Source: Sphingobacteriales bacterium
GTDB lineage: Bacteria > Bacteroidota > Bacteroidia > Chitinophagales > LD1
Direction: 5' to 3'
NCBI GenBank assembly: GCA_018262795.1
Contig: JADFDM010000012.1
Location: 62,001 to 126,000 of the forward strand
Length of the DNA: 64,000 nucleotides
Shown: in pieces, positions 45,022 to 53,496 of the stretch
How positions within the stretch are numbered: position 1 is the first letter of the stretch
How the letters are laid out: every line of letters starts with the position of its first letter
The notes under the pieces: generated by a model
Databases searched by the model: none
What the model saw: only the letters and a program-made list of their open reading frames with translations
What the model was told of the DNA's origin: nothing
Program-made: the position numbers and the translations under genes

Positions 45022-46077
45022 ATGGATTCATTTTTTCTGATTGAAAAGGGAGTATTAATCGTAGTGATATTTGCAATTACTATGCTGATTGCCCTCTACT
45101 CTACTTTTGCAGAGCGTAAAATCGCTGCGTTCTTTCAAGACAGAGTTGGACCTAACCGGGCTGGGCCTGGGGGAATTTTGCAACCATTAGCAGATGGTTT
45201 AAAAATGTTCACCAAAGAAGATTTTACTCCCGATACTCCCAATAAATTTCTTTTTATTCTGGGGCCGGGTTTGTTTATGACTACCGCACTGCTCACCAGT
45301 TCAGTTATCCCTTGGGGCGATACGGTGAACCTTTTTGGCAGAGAATTTAATTTGCAAGTGGCCGATATTAATGTAGCCGTTATCTTTATTTTCGGAGTGG
45401 TTTCCATAGGGGTTTATGGCATTATGATCGGAGGCTGGGCCTCCAATAATAAGTATTCGCTTTTAGGTGCTGTTCGCGCTACTTCACAAATGATTTCTTA
45501 CGAAATAGCAATGGGTCTGTCTATCATCTCTGTATTAATGATGACGGGAACGTTGAGTTTGCGCGAAATCTCCTTACAGCAATATGGCTTCATTAATTGG
45601 AACGAACATTGGTTCTCTTGGTACGTATTTCGGCAACCTTTAGCCTTCCTTATTTTTCTCACTTGCGCCTTTGCAGAAACCAACCGCACTCCCTTCGACT
45701 TACCTGAATGTGAATCGGAACTGATTGGCGGGTATCACACGGAGTATAGCTCCATGAAACTTGGATTCTACTTGTTTGCAGAGTACATCAATATGTTTAT
45801 CTCCTCTGCCATTATCTCCGTCTTGTTTTTTGGTGGATTTAATTACCCGGGCATGAATTGGGTGAATGAAACATGGGGAATTAATGCAGTCGCCTTTTTA
45901 GGGGTAGTCGCCCTTTTTATAAAAATCTTCTTCTTTATTTTCTTTTACATGTGGGTGCGCTGGACCGTTCCTCGCTTCCGCTACGACCAATTAATGAATT
46001 TAGGTTGGAAGGTGTTGATTCCGCTTTCTATTTTAAACATTGTTATAACTGGTGGGGTGATACTACTTTTGAAATAA
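45022..46077 (+). CDS. nuoH: NADH-quinone oxidoreductase subunit H
   Basis: 351 residues with about eight membrane helices. Characteristic segments are ERKIAAFFQDRVGPNRAGP, QPLADGLKMFTKEDF and CAFAETNRTPFDLPE(C)ESEL, the quinone-channel signature with conserved acidic residues. It links the hydrophilic arm to the antiporter-like subunits and forms the quinone site. It begins 185 bases after nuoG; that gap contains no clear terminator. Confidence 0.97.
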   Translation: MDSFFLIEKGVLIVVIFAITMLIALYSTFAERKIAAFFQDRVGPNRAGPGGILQPLADGLKMFTKEDFTPDTPNKFLFILGPGLFMTTALLTSSVIPWGDTVNLFGREFNLQVADINVAVIFIFGVVSIGVYGIMIGGWASNNKYSLLGAVRATSQMISYEIAMGLSIISVLMMTGTLSLREISLQQYGFINWNEHWFSWYVFRQPLAFLIFLTCAFAETNRTPFDLPECESELIGGYHTEYSSMKLGFYLFAEYINMFISSAIISVLFFGGFNYPGMNWVNETWGINAVAFLGVVALFIKIFFFIFFYMWVRWTVPRFRYDQLMNLGWKVLIPLSILNIVITGGVILLLK

Positions 46078-46150
46078 AGTAGCGAGTATAAATAATTGAA
46101 AGAGAGAGGGGATAGTATTTTGAGAATTATATTTTTGTGACTGTTTGGAA

Positions 46151-46681
46151 ATGGCAACAGATATTAAGAGCATATCATTATCGGGAAGAAAGAAAGAAGT
46201 TTCTGTGAAGGAAATGACCTTCATGGAAAAGATATACTTGCCGGAGATTGCAAAAGGCATGGGTATCACTCTTCGCCACTTTTTTAAGAAGAAAGTAACC
46301 ATTAATTATCCCGAAGAGAAGAGAGAGTTTTCTCCCGTTTACAGAGGTCGGCATATTTTGATGCGCGATGAAAATGGAGCAGAGCGCTGTGTGGCTTGCG
46401 GTTTGTGCGCAGTGGCTTGTCCCGCTGAGGCTATTACCATGGTGGCAGCTGAAAGAAAACCCGGAGAAGAAGGCTTGTACCGCGAAGAAAAATATGCCTC
46501 AGTATACGAAATCAATATGTTGCGCTGTATTTTCTGTGGCTTGTGCGAAGAAGCCTGCCCGAAAGATGCTATCTACCTTACAGAGGACTTGATAAAGCCT
46601 GATTTTACCCGCGAAGGGTTTATTTATGGCAAGGATAAATTAGTAATGCCTTTAGAAGACAAAATCGAAAAAATTAAGTAA
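46151..46681 (+). CDS. nuoI: NADH-quinone oxidoreductase subunit I
   Basis: 176 residues from the ATG at 46151 (a TTG two codons earlier is possible). Two [4Fe-4S] ferredoxin motifs: CVACGLCAVACPAEAI and CIFCGLCEEACPKDAIYL. An amphipathic N-terminal region precedes them, as in NuoI. The subunit carries clusters N6a/N6b at the junction with NuoH. Confidence 0.96.
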   Translation: MATDIKSISLSGRKKEVSVKEMTFMEKIYLPEIAKGMGITLRHFFKKKVTINYPEEKREFSPVYRGRHILMRDENGAERCVACGLCAVACPAEAITMVAAERKPGEEGLYREEKYASVYEINMLRCIFCGLCEEACPKDAIYLTEDLIKPDFTREGFIYGKDKLVMPLEDKIEKIK

Positions 46682-46686
46682 CCGGA

Positions 46687-47196
46687 GTGACCCTTTACAT
46701 TTTCTACTTTCTATCCTTTGTAGCTATTTTTTGTGGACTGATGACGGTCTTCTCCCGCAACCCTATCCATTCAGTCTTATACCTTATCGGATGTTTTTTT
46801 GCTATAGCCGGTCACTACCTTTTATTAGAAGCTGAGTTCCTCGCAGTGGTGCATATCATTGTTTATGCCGGAGCCATCATGGTGTTGTTCCTATTTACAC
46901 TGATGATGATGAATCTAAATGAACAAATCGAGAAGCACAAACCGGCTTTAGCGCGTATGGCAGCAGTCATCGCCAGTGGCTTGCTGATGCTGGTACTCAT
47001 CGCGATATTGAAAAAGGCGGATACCTTGACGGTGGCCACTAATCAAAATGATGCTATCGGAACCATCAAGAACCTCGGCAAGATATTATTAGATGAATAT
47101 TTCTTCCCGTTTGAATTTGCCTCCGTGCTGTTTTTAACTGCAATGGTAGGAGCCGTATTATTAGCCAAGAAAGATAAATCGAAGGTCGCCTCATGA
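46687..47196 (+). CDS. nuoJ: NADH-quinone oxidoreductase subunit J
   Basis: 169 residues with five hydrophobic helices, starting with GTG at 46687, 5 bases after nuoI. SRNPIHSVLYLIGCFFAIAGHY and VVHIIVYAGAIMVLFLFTLMMMN are the conserved NuoJ segments. It is a membrane-arm subunit with the pi-bulge helix next to NuoK. Confidence 0.94.
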   Translation: MTLYIFYFLSFVAIFCGLMTVFSRNPIHSVLYLIGCFFAIAGHYLLLEAEFLAVVHIIVYAGAIMVLFLFTLMMMNLNEQIEKHKPALARMAAVIASGLLMLVLIAILKKADTLTVATNQNDAIGTIKNLGKILLDEYFFPFEFASVLFLTAMVGAVLLAKKDKSKVAS

Positions 47197-47522
47197 ATTC
47201 GCTACTCAACATATTCTCAGTAGTGCCCATCCAATATTATGTGTTTGTGAGTGTGGCATTGTTCTGTATTGGTGTGTTGGGAGTGCTGATGCGCAGAAAT
47301 GCGATTATCATTTTTATGAGCATTGAGTTGATGCTGAATTCGGTGAATTTGTTGTTGGTAGCATTTTCTAGCTTTCACAATGATGCCAGTGGACAAGTGT
47401 TTGTGTTTTTTATTATGGCAGTAGCTGCTGCTGAAGTAGCCGTGGGCTTGGCCATCTTAGTCACCATTTACCGAAATATTCATTCGATTAGTATTGATGA
47501 GTTGAAAAATTTAAAGTGGTAA
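47193..47522 (+). CDS. nuoK: NADH-quinone oxidoreductase subunit K
   Basis: 109 residues, three helices. It has the family pattern LMRRNAIIIFMSIELMLNSVNL, with the conserved Glu in helix 2, and then AAAEVAVGLAILVTIYR. The start overlaps the nuoJ stop by four bases (ATGA). Confidence 0.96.
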   Translation: MNSLLNIFSVVPIQYYVFVSVALFCIGVLGVLMRRNAIIIFMSIELMLNSVNLLLVAFSSFHNDASGQVFVFFIMAVAAAEVAVGLAILVTIYRNIHSISIDELKNLKW

Positions 47523-47539
47523 GCTAAAAGGAAAGAAAA

Positions 47540-49462
47540 GTGACGAACCTCTATATTATTATTCTGGCTCCTTTAATTGGTTTTCTGCTAAATGCTTTGG
47601 CGGGAAAGCAGTTACCAAAGAATGCTTCCGGCATTATTGGATCAGTGACAGTATTTATCTCCTTCATACTCTCCTGTGTTCTCTTTTACGGTTTTGTAAG
47701 TGGCACTCAACAAAAAATGGATGCCGATGTATTTGACTGGGTATCTTTTGGCAGTGCCGCTACCGGTGAGGCAGGCATAAAGATCGGTTTTGGTCTGCTG
47801 CTCGATCAGCTTTCGGTGATGTGGCTCATGGTAATTACCGGTGTGGGCTTCTTGATTCATATTTATTCTATTGGTTACATGCACGGGGATGAAAAGGAAC
47901 ATGTCTTCTTTTCTTACATGAACCTATTTGTGTTCTTCATGCTTCTGTTAGTGCTGGGTAATAATTTGCTGGTTACCTATATAGGTTGGGAAGGAGTAGG
48001 ACTTTGCTCCTACTTGCTCATCGGCTTTTGGTTTAAAAATCAAAGTTTCAATAATGCCGGCAAGAAGGCTTTTATCGTAAACCGCATTGGTGACCTCGGC
48101 TTTTTGTTGGGCATGTTCCTGTTATTGTTCCATTTTAAATCACTGCATTTTGGAACCCTTCAGGCAGCCATTGCTGCTGCTCCCGTAAATCATGCACTGA
48201 TGATTGCCATTACCGTTCTGCTTTTTGTGGGCGCAATGGGAAAAAGTGCGCAGATTCCTTTATACACTTGGCTGCCCGATGCAATGGCCGGCCCAACTCC
48301 TGTTTCTGCTTTAATACATGCAGCTACGATGGTTACCGCAGGGGTATATATGATTGCAAGATCTAACTTCATGTATGTGCTCGCCCCGGAAACCATGCAA
48401 TTTGTAGCCATTATTGGAGTGGTCACTTCCTTGTTTGCCGCTATCATTGGTGTGATGCAGAACGACATTAAAAAAGTACTCGCTTACTCTACCGTTTCTC
48501 AGTTGGGACTTATGTTTATGGCGCTGGGGGTAGGCGCTTTCAGTTCAGGCGTATTTCACGTAGTAACTCATGCTTTCTTTAAAGCCTGCTTGTTCTTAGG
48601 AGCCGGTTCGGTGATCCACGGCTTGCATGGGGAGCAAGATATTCGCAAAATGGGGGGGCTTAAAAAATGGATGCCTATCACCTATTGGACTTTCCTTATC
48701 TCCTCGCTGGCCATCTCGGGCATCTTTCCACTTTCAGGCTTCTTCTCGAAAGATGAAATGTTGGCAGCAGCTTTTGAACATCATAAAATAATATGGGCTA
48801 TCGGCTCCTTCGCATCTTTCCTAACTGCCTTTTATATGTTCCGTTTAGTGTTCCTCACTTTTAACGGTGAATTCCGTGGAACAGAAGAGCAGAAGAAACA
48901 TATCCACGAGTCTTCTTCTACCATTACTATTCCTTTAATAGTGCTTTCACTCTTAGCTGCCGTTGGCGGTTTCATGGGCTTACCCGAATTCTTAGGTTTT
49001 CATCATTGGTTGAAAGGATTTTTAGCCCCTGTATTCACAGCGGTTCCGGTGGCCGAAGCTGGCGGAGGCTTATCGCATGGCGCAGAATTAGGATTAATGG
49101 CATTTGCGCTATCGTTGGGATTAATCGCCATTGCTATTGCCTACCTGCTTTATATCAGCAAAAAGAATCTTCCTTTAGCAGAAGGGGAAGAAAGCGGCTT
49201 AGGCAAATTGGTGTACCGCAAATTCTATGTAGATGAGATTTATGATCTGCTGGTGGTAAAACCAATCATGTTCTTATCAGGCCTATTGCATGATTTTGTA
49301 GATCGCGTGGTGGTGGACGGAGTGGTGAGTTGGGTGGGGCGAATTGCGCTGATGACAGGGGCGCAGGTGCGCAAATTGCAAAGCGGATATATCGGCTTTT
49401 ACCTGCTGGTGATGGCCATGAGCATTGTAGTGATATTTTTTTACGCATTCATTTTAAAATAG
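47540..49462 (+). CDS. nuoL: NADH-quinone oxidoreductase subunit L
   Basis: 640 residues, start GTG at 47540. This antiporter-like subunit has about 16 helices: NLFVFFMLLLVLGNNLLVTYIGWEGVGLCSYLLIGFW, PLYTWLPDAMAGPTPVSALIHAATMVTAGVYM is split across the proton-channel core, and MGGLKKWMPITYW. The usual amphipathic lateral helix lies near the C-terminus. It translocates protons at the distal end of the membrane arm. Confidence 0.97.
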   Translation: MTNLYIIILAPLIGFLLNALAGKQLPKNASGIIGSVTVFISFILSCVLFYGFVSGTQQKMDADVFDWVSFGSAATGEAGIKIGFGLLLDQLSVMWLMVITGVGFLIHIYSIGYMHGDEKEHVFFSYMNLFVFFMLLLVLGNNLLVTYIGWEGVGLCSYLLIGFWFKNQSFNNAGKKAFIVNRIGDLGFLLGMFLLLFHFKSLHFGTLQAAIAAAPVNHALMIAITVLLFVGAMGKSAQIPLYTWLPDAMAGPTPVSALIHAATMVTAGVYMIARSNFMYVLAPETMQFVAIIGVVTSLFAAIIGVMQNDIKKVLAYSTVSQLGLMFMALGVGAFSSGVFHVVTHAFFKACLFLGAGSVIHGLHGEQDIRKMGGLKKWMPITYWTFLISSLAISGIFPLSGFFSKDEMLAAAFEHHKIIWAIGSFASFLTAFYMFRLVFLTFNGEFRGTEEQKKHIHESSSTITIPLIVLSLLAAVGGFMGLPEFLGFHHWLKGFLAPVFTAVPVAEAGGGLSHGAELGLMAFALSLGLIAIAIAYLLYISKKNLPLAEGEESGLGKLVYRKFYVDEIYDLLVVKPIMFLSGLLHDFVDRVVVDGVVSWVGRIALMTGAQVRKLQSGYIGFYLLVMAMSIVVIFFYAFILK

Positions 49463-49474
49463 ACAACGGAGAAG

Positions 49475-50926
49475 ATGTTGTTACTGATAGTATTATTTTT
49501 CCCCTTAGTAGCTGCGCTGATTACTTATCTGCTGGGGAATCGCTATGCCGGTAAGGCAGCACTCCTATTCTCGGTGCTGGAGTTAGTCGCATCACTGGTG
49601 CTGATACCCGCCTATCGAAATGCCGATGCGCTGAATATCTCTTATCTCACCGAATGGATACAAAATCCGCATATCCTATTTCAAGTATCGGTGGATGGTC
49701 TCAGCTTGCTAATGGTATTGTTGACTACTGCACTGATTCCTGTAATTATTCTCTCCTCCCTTTCAAAAGAGCCGGAGAATCAACGCAGTTTTTATGCACT
49801 GATTCTGTTGATGCAGTTTGCACTCGTTGGTGTGTTTACCGCTACAGACGCATTCTTGTATTACATATTCTGGGAGCTTGCTTTAATCCCCATCTACTTT
49901 ATAGCGCTTTTATGGGGTGAGGGAAAAGACAAAGAGTTTCGCAACCGCGCCATTTTCAAGTTCTTCATCTACACCATGGCCGGCTCTTTATTTATGCTAC
50001 TCGGATTTATCTACCTGTATCAATATGCCGGTGGGTTTGGGTCCAGCGAACTGTATGGGCTGCATCTTTCCGACAAAGAACAAACCTTTTTGTTCTGGGC
50101 TTTCTTTGTATCCTTCGCAGTGAAGATTCCGGTTTTCCCTTTTCACACCTGGCAGCCCGATGCTTACAAAGAAGCACCTGCTGTGGGCACTATGTTGCTG
50201 GCCGGTATTATGCTCAAGATGGGATTGTACAGCTTGTTGCGTTGGCTATTGCCCGTATTGCCGCATGGGGTGATGCTTTGGACTCCGGTAGTGATGGTGT
50301 TGGGCGTTATCGGAGTAATATACGGTTCGGTCATTGCTATACGTCAGTCCGATTTAAAGAAACTGTTTGCTTATTCTTCCTTAGCGCACGTGGGCTTGAT
50401 TACAGCCGGTATTTTTTCAATGACGCGAGCAGGATTTCAAGGCTCAGTGGTGCAGATGGTGGCACACGGTGTGAATGTGGTAGGGCTTTTCTTTGCGGCT
50501 GAAATTATTTACAGAAGAACCGGCACTTTAGATATTTCTAAGTTGGGCGGTATCCGGAATGTGGCACCAAAGTTTGCCGCAGTTTTCATGATTATAATGT
50601 TAGCCAGTGTGGCGCTCCCTATCACCAATGGTTTTATCGGAGAGTTTCTATTGCTGTTTGGAGTGTATGAATACAATACCATTCTCGGAGCCATTGCCGG
50701 TATCACCGTAATTCTTGCCGCAGTTTATTTGTTTAGGATGTATCAGAATGTAATGTTAGGGGAAACGAATGAACTCACTGCTAAGTTTACAGACTTAACC
50801 CCCACTGAATTTGCGGCATTTGTACCCGTGGTAGCTGCCATCTTTATTTTTGGTATTTACCCTAAGCCGATCATGGAATTGGCACAACCCGCTTTGGATA
50901 TAATTATGAATTACGCACTGAAATAA
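49475..50926 (+). CDS. nuoM: NADH-quinone oxidoreductase subunit M
   Basis: 483 residues with about 14 helices. ALIPIYFIALLWGEGKDKE, PFHTWQPDAYKEAPAVGTML and FAYSSLAHVGLITAGIF are the conserved NuoM segments. It shares one base with nuoN (stop TAA, then ATG). Confidence 0.97.
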   Translation: MLLLIVLFFPLVAALITYLLGNRYAGKAALLFSVLELVASLVLIPAYRNADALNISYLTEWIQNPHILFQVSVDGLSLLMVLLTTALIPVIILSSLSKEPENQRSFYALILLMQFALVGVFTATDAFLYYIFWELALIPIYFIALLWGEGKDKEFRNRAIFKFFIYTMAGSLFMLLGFIYLYQYAGGFGSSELYGLHLSDKEQTFLFWAFFVSFAVKIPVFPFHTWQPDAYKEAPAVGTMLLAGIMLKMGLYSLLRWLLPVLPHGVMLWTPVVMVLGVIGVIYGSVIAIRQSDLKKLFAYSSLAHVGLITAGIFSMTRAGFQGSVVQMVAHGVNVVGLFFAAEIIYRRTGTLDISKLGGIRNVAPKFAAVFMIIMLASVALPITNGFIGEFLLLFGVYEYNTILGAIAGITVILAAVYLFRMYQNVMLGETNELTAKFTDLTPTEFAAFVPVVAAIFIFGIYPKPIMELAQPALDIIMNYALK

Positions 50927-52296
50927 TGAAGACGCTTATATATACATCGGCACTGGGTGTGCTGTGCATGTTGGCCGAAATGCTGAACCTGCGGAAATTC
51001 ATTATTCCGGTGGCAGTCATAGGATTGCTGAGCATTTTTGGCCTTAACCTGACCGATTGGAATGTGAATCATGGATTCTATCACAACATGGTGATGATAG
51101 ATAACTTCAGTGTGGGCTTCTCTGCCTTAGTCATTCTGCTCGCTATTTTCTTGATCTTACTCAGCGGTGATTTCTATCGGCAGGAAAGTGAAAAGATTTC
51201 CGATTACCTCACCGTTATCATTTTTACGGTGGCCGGGGCGCTTGCCTTGATTTCTTTCGGCAACATGGCCATGTTCTTCATCGGCTTAGAGGTAATGTCT
51301 ATCTCGCTTTATATATTGGCCGGCAGTCGCAAAAGAGATGTGCGCAGCAACGAAGCAGGGATGAAGTATTTTCTGATGGGAAGTTTTGCTTCGGGGGTCT
51401 TGCTGTTTGGTATCGCACTCATTTATGGTGAAACCGCTTCTTTCGATCTTCAGCAAATTACCAATTACGCCAACTCCACTCCTCCTTCCGTCATGTTTTA
51501 TGTAGGAGCAGGTCTTATTTTAGTGGGGCTGTTGTTTAAAGTATCTGCGGTGCCGTTTCATTTTTGGGCACCCGATGTGTACGATGGTTCGCCTACTTTG
51601 ATTATGGCCTTGATGGCTACTATTGCCAAAATAGCGGCTATTGCAGCCTTCTACCGTCTATTCAGTGGTAGCTTGCTGCTGGCTATTCCGCAATATGCTT
51701 GGGTGCTTTCTGCCATCACTGCTTTAACCATCACCGTAGGTAATTTTACCGCCTTACATCAGGATTCCTTCAAACGTTTGTTGGCCTATTCGGGTATTTC
51801 TCATGCGGGTTACCTGCTGTTAGGCTTGGTAGGTATTTATGGGAAAACAGACAATGCCATTTTCTATTATTCGCTGGCTTACGGAGTTGCTTCCATTGCT
51901 GCTTTTGCGATTGTTATTTTGGTGAGAAAGAATGTTGGTTCCGATAAAATTGAAGCGTATAACGGACTCGGAAAGCGCAAACCACTTTTGGCAGCTGCGC
52001 TTACAGTGGCAGTTCTCTCGTTGGCAGGTATTCCGCCTTTTGCCGGCTTCTTTGGTAAGTACTACATCTTCAGCGAAGCCATTAAAAACGGACATATCTG
52101 GTTAACTGTCGTTGCCGTGATCAACTCCATTGTGGGAATCTATTACTACTTCAAAGTGATCCTCGCCATGTTCACCAAAGATTCAGAAGAAATTCCTTTC
52201 CGGGTAAGCCCCGCTTACACCTTTGTAATAACTGCTTGCGTGCTGATGACCCTGCTCATTGGAGTGTTCCCATCTCTATTCGCCAATCTGTTTTAG
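50926..52296 (+). CDS. nuoN: NADH-quinone oxidoreductase subunit N
   Basis: 456 residues with about 14 helices. Conserved segments are VMSISLYILAGSRKRD, VPFHFWAPDVYDGSPTLI and LLAYSGISHAGYLLLG. It is the last gene of the cluster, translationally coupled to nuoM. It is convergent with the MerR-type gene 83 bases downstream. Confidence 0.97.
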   Translation: MKTLIYTSALGVLCMLAEMLNLRKFIIPVAVIGLLSIFGLNLTDWNVNHGFYHNMVMIDNFSVGFSALVILLAIFLILLSGDFYRQESEKISDYLTVIIFTVAGALALISFGNMAMFFIGLEVMSISLYILAGSRKRDVRSNEAGMKYFLMGSFASGVLLFGIALIYGETASFDLQQITNYANSTPPSVMFYVGAGLILVGLLFKVSAVPFHFWAPDVYDGSPTLIMALMATIAKIAAIAAFYRLFSGSLLLAIPQYAWVLSAITALTITVGNFTALHQDSFKRLLAYSGISHAGYLLLGLVGIYGKTDNAIFYYSLAYGVASIAAFAIVILVRKNVGSDKIEAYNGLGKRKPLLAAALTVAVLSLAGIPPFAGFFGKYYIFSEAIKNGHIWLTVVAVINSIVGIYYYFKVILAMFTKDSEEIPFRVSPAYTFVITACVLMTLLIGVFPSLFANLF

Positions 52297-52379
52297 AGAG
52301 GGGAAATAAGGTTTATTAATTTACACTATTGGAGGAGGTAAGGTTGCGAATGGAATCGGTCGCGAATCAAATGACCCAC

Positions 52380-52724
52380 TTACTCCTTCCCTAACTCCTC
52401 TTTCAGTTCCAACAAAAAACTTTTGACCTTTTTCAATTTCTCTACCAGCTTTAGTTTTTTTTCTTCGCCTTCCAAGTTGTCTTTTAATCGAAGTTTGGCG
52501 CCTTCTAAGGTGTAGCCCTTTTCTTTCACGAGGTGGTGAATCAGTTTAATCTTTTCAATATCGGCTTTGGTAAACAAGCGATCGCCTTTTGCATTTTTCT
52601 TGGGCTTCAGCATGTCAAACTCCTTTTCCCAATAGCGCAGTAAAGAAGCATTTACCTGCATCAGTTCGGCTACTTCACCAATGGAGTAGTAGAGTTTTTC
52701 TATTTCCTTTTCCTTGTAGGCCAT
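52380..52724 (-). CDS. MerR-family transcriptional regulator
   Basis: 114 residues. The winged-helix MerR DNA-binding domain is complete (YYSIGEVAELMQVNASLLRYWEKE, then KPKKNAKGDRLFTKADIEKIKLIHHL), followed by a short coiled coil. There is no effector-binding domain or metal-site cysteine, so the signal is unknown. This small MerR type is very common in Bacteroidota genomes. Confidence 0.92.
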   Translation of the reverse strand: MAYKEKEIEKLYYSIGEVAELMQVNASLLRYWEKEFDMLKPKKNAKGDRLFTKADIEKIKLIHHLVKEKGYTLEGAKLRLKDNLEGEEKKLKLVEKLKKVKSFLLELKEELGKE

Positions 52725-53078
52725 ATTACTTCAGCGAGCGAAATTAACTTCAATTTCTGTAGATGGATGGATGAAAGTAATATTTTAAAAGTACGCATCC
52801 GGTAAACCCTATATTGCCTCCCTACAATTCACTGGATCACATTTGCGGTATAAAAAAATTATCATCCGTCTCTCTATCCTCGGCATCTCTAAACTATTTA
52901 AAAACTCAACGATTAGACACTCAGTACAAGAGAACCTTTTGCACTTTCAGAAACTGCTGCAATTACCATCCTTTTACGCTCTTCAAAATTTAAGCTCCCC
53001 CTTGCAACGCTCTACTCGCTGAGGCTGTCAGAAGTAGAGAGTTTTTTTTAAGTTCACCCCTCATTAAAAATCACATCC
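52725..53078. other. Gene-free region of 354 bases with one terminator-like hairpin
   Basis: ctctact (53010-53016) pairs with agtagag (53033-53039) around a 16-base loop and is followed by a run of eight T's, about 30 bases before the TTG start at 53079. There is no coding frame of note in the region. The plus-strand hairpin has no gene to terminate, so it may close an unknown small RNA or act as a leader attenuator. Confidence 0.45.
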
Positions 53079-53489
53079 TTGAAACAACTTCTGATTCTCA
53101 CCGGTGCTGTACTTTTCAGCCTATCGTCATTTGCTGCCGACAATTGGACCACCTACTACAACAACAACTTGATTTCTATACAATATAAAAAGGCCGATTG
53201 CCATGATGAGCACAACGGCATTCATCAGCAAAAGCTATGGCTTCGTTTTAGCAATGAAAGTGACAGTAGCATAGCCCTTACTTTTAGTAAAAAACTGACT
53301 TATACCAACCGGCCCGCCACCACTACAGATGTTACTTATAAAGTGCTTCTGGCTCCCCACGAAACCAAAGAAGGCGACTGCAACACGAAGGACAATTCGC
53401 TATATATCTTTTCAAAGCAACTAAATATTCAAGGCTCCGAATTGAAGTCTTTTGATTTGAAAAACATTGAAGTAAAGATTATTGAATAA
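53079..53489 (+). CDS. Small exported protein of unknown function
   Basis: 136 residues starting with TTG, chosen because the signal peptide (KQLLILTGAVLFSLSSFAAD) begins right there and no ATG is near. The mature part has two cysteines (KADCHDEH and GDCNTK) and a beta-rich pattern (LWLRFSNESDSSIALTF). No family recognised. It ends 7 bases before the giant T9SS substrate gene, so the two may be co-expressed. Confidence 0.6.
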   Translation: MKQLLILTGAVLFSLSSFAADNWTTYYNNNLISIQYKKADCHDEHNGIHQQKLWLRFSNESDSSIALTFSKKLTYTNRPATTTDVTYKVLLAPHETKEGDCNTKDNSLYIFSKQLNIQGSELKSFDLKNIEVKIIE

Positions 53490-53496
53490 TTGAAGC

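Noticed and set aside
53010-53049. SRP (4.5S) RNA or tmRNA ending at the orphan terminator
   Set aside because: The conserved SRP loop with GGAAG-type tetraloop context and any tmRNA-like tRNA ends are absent.
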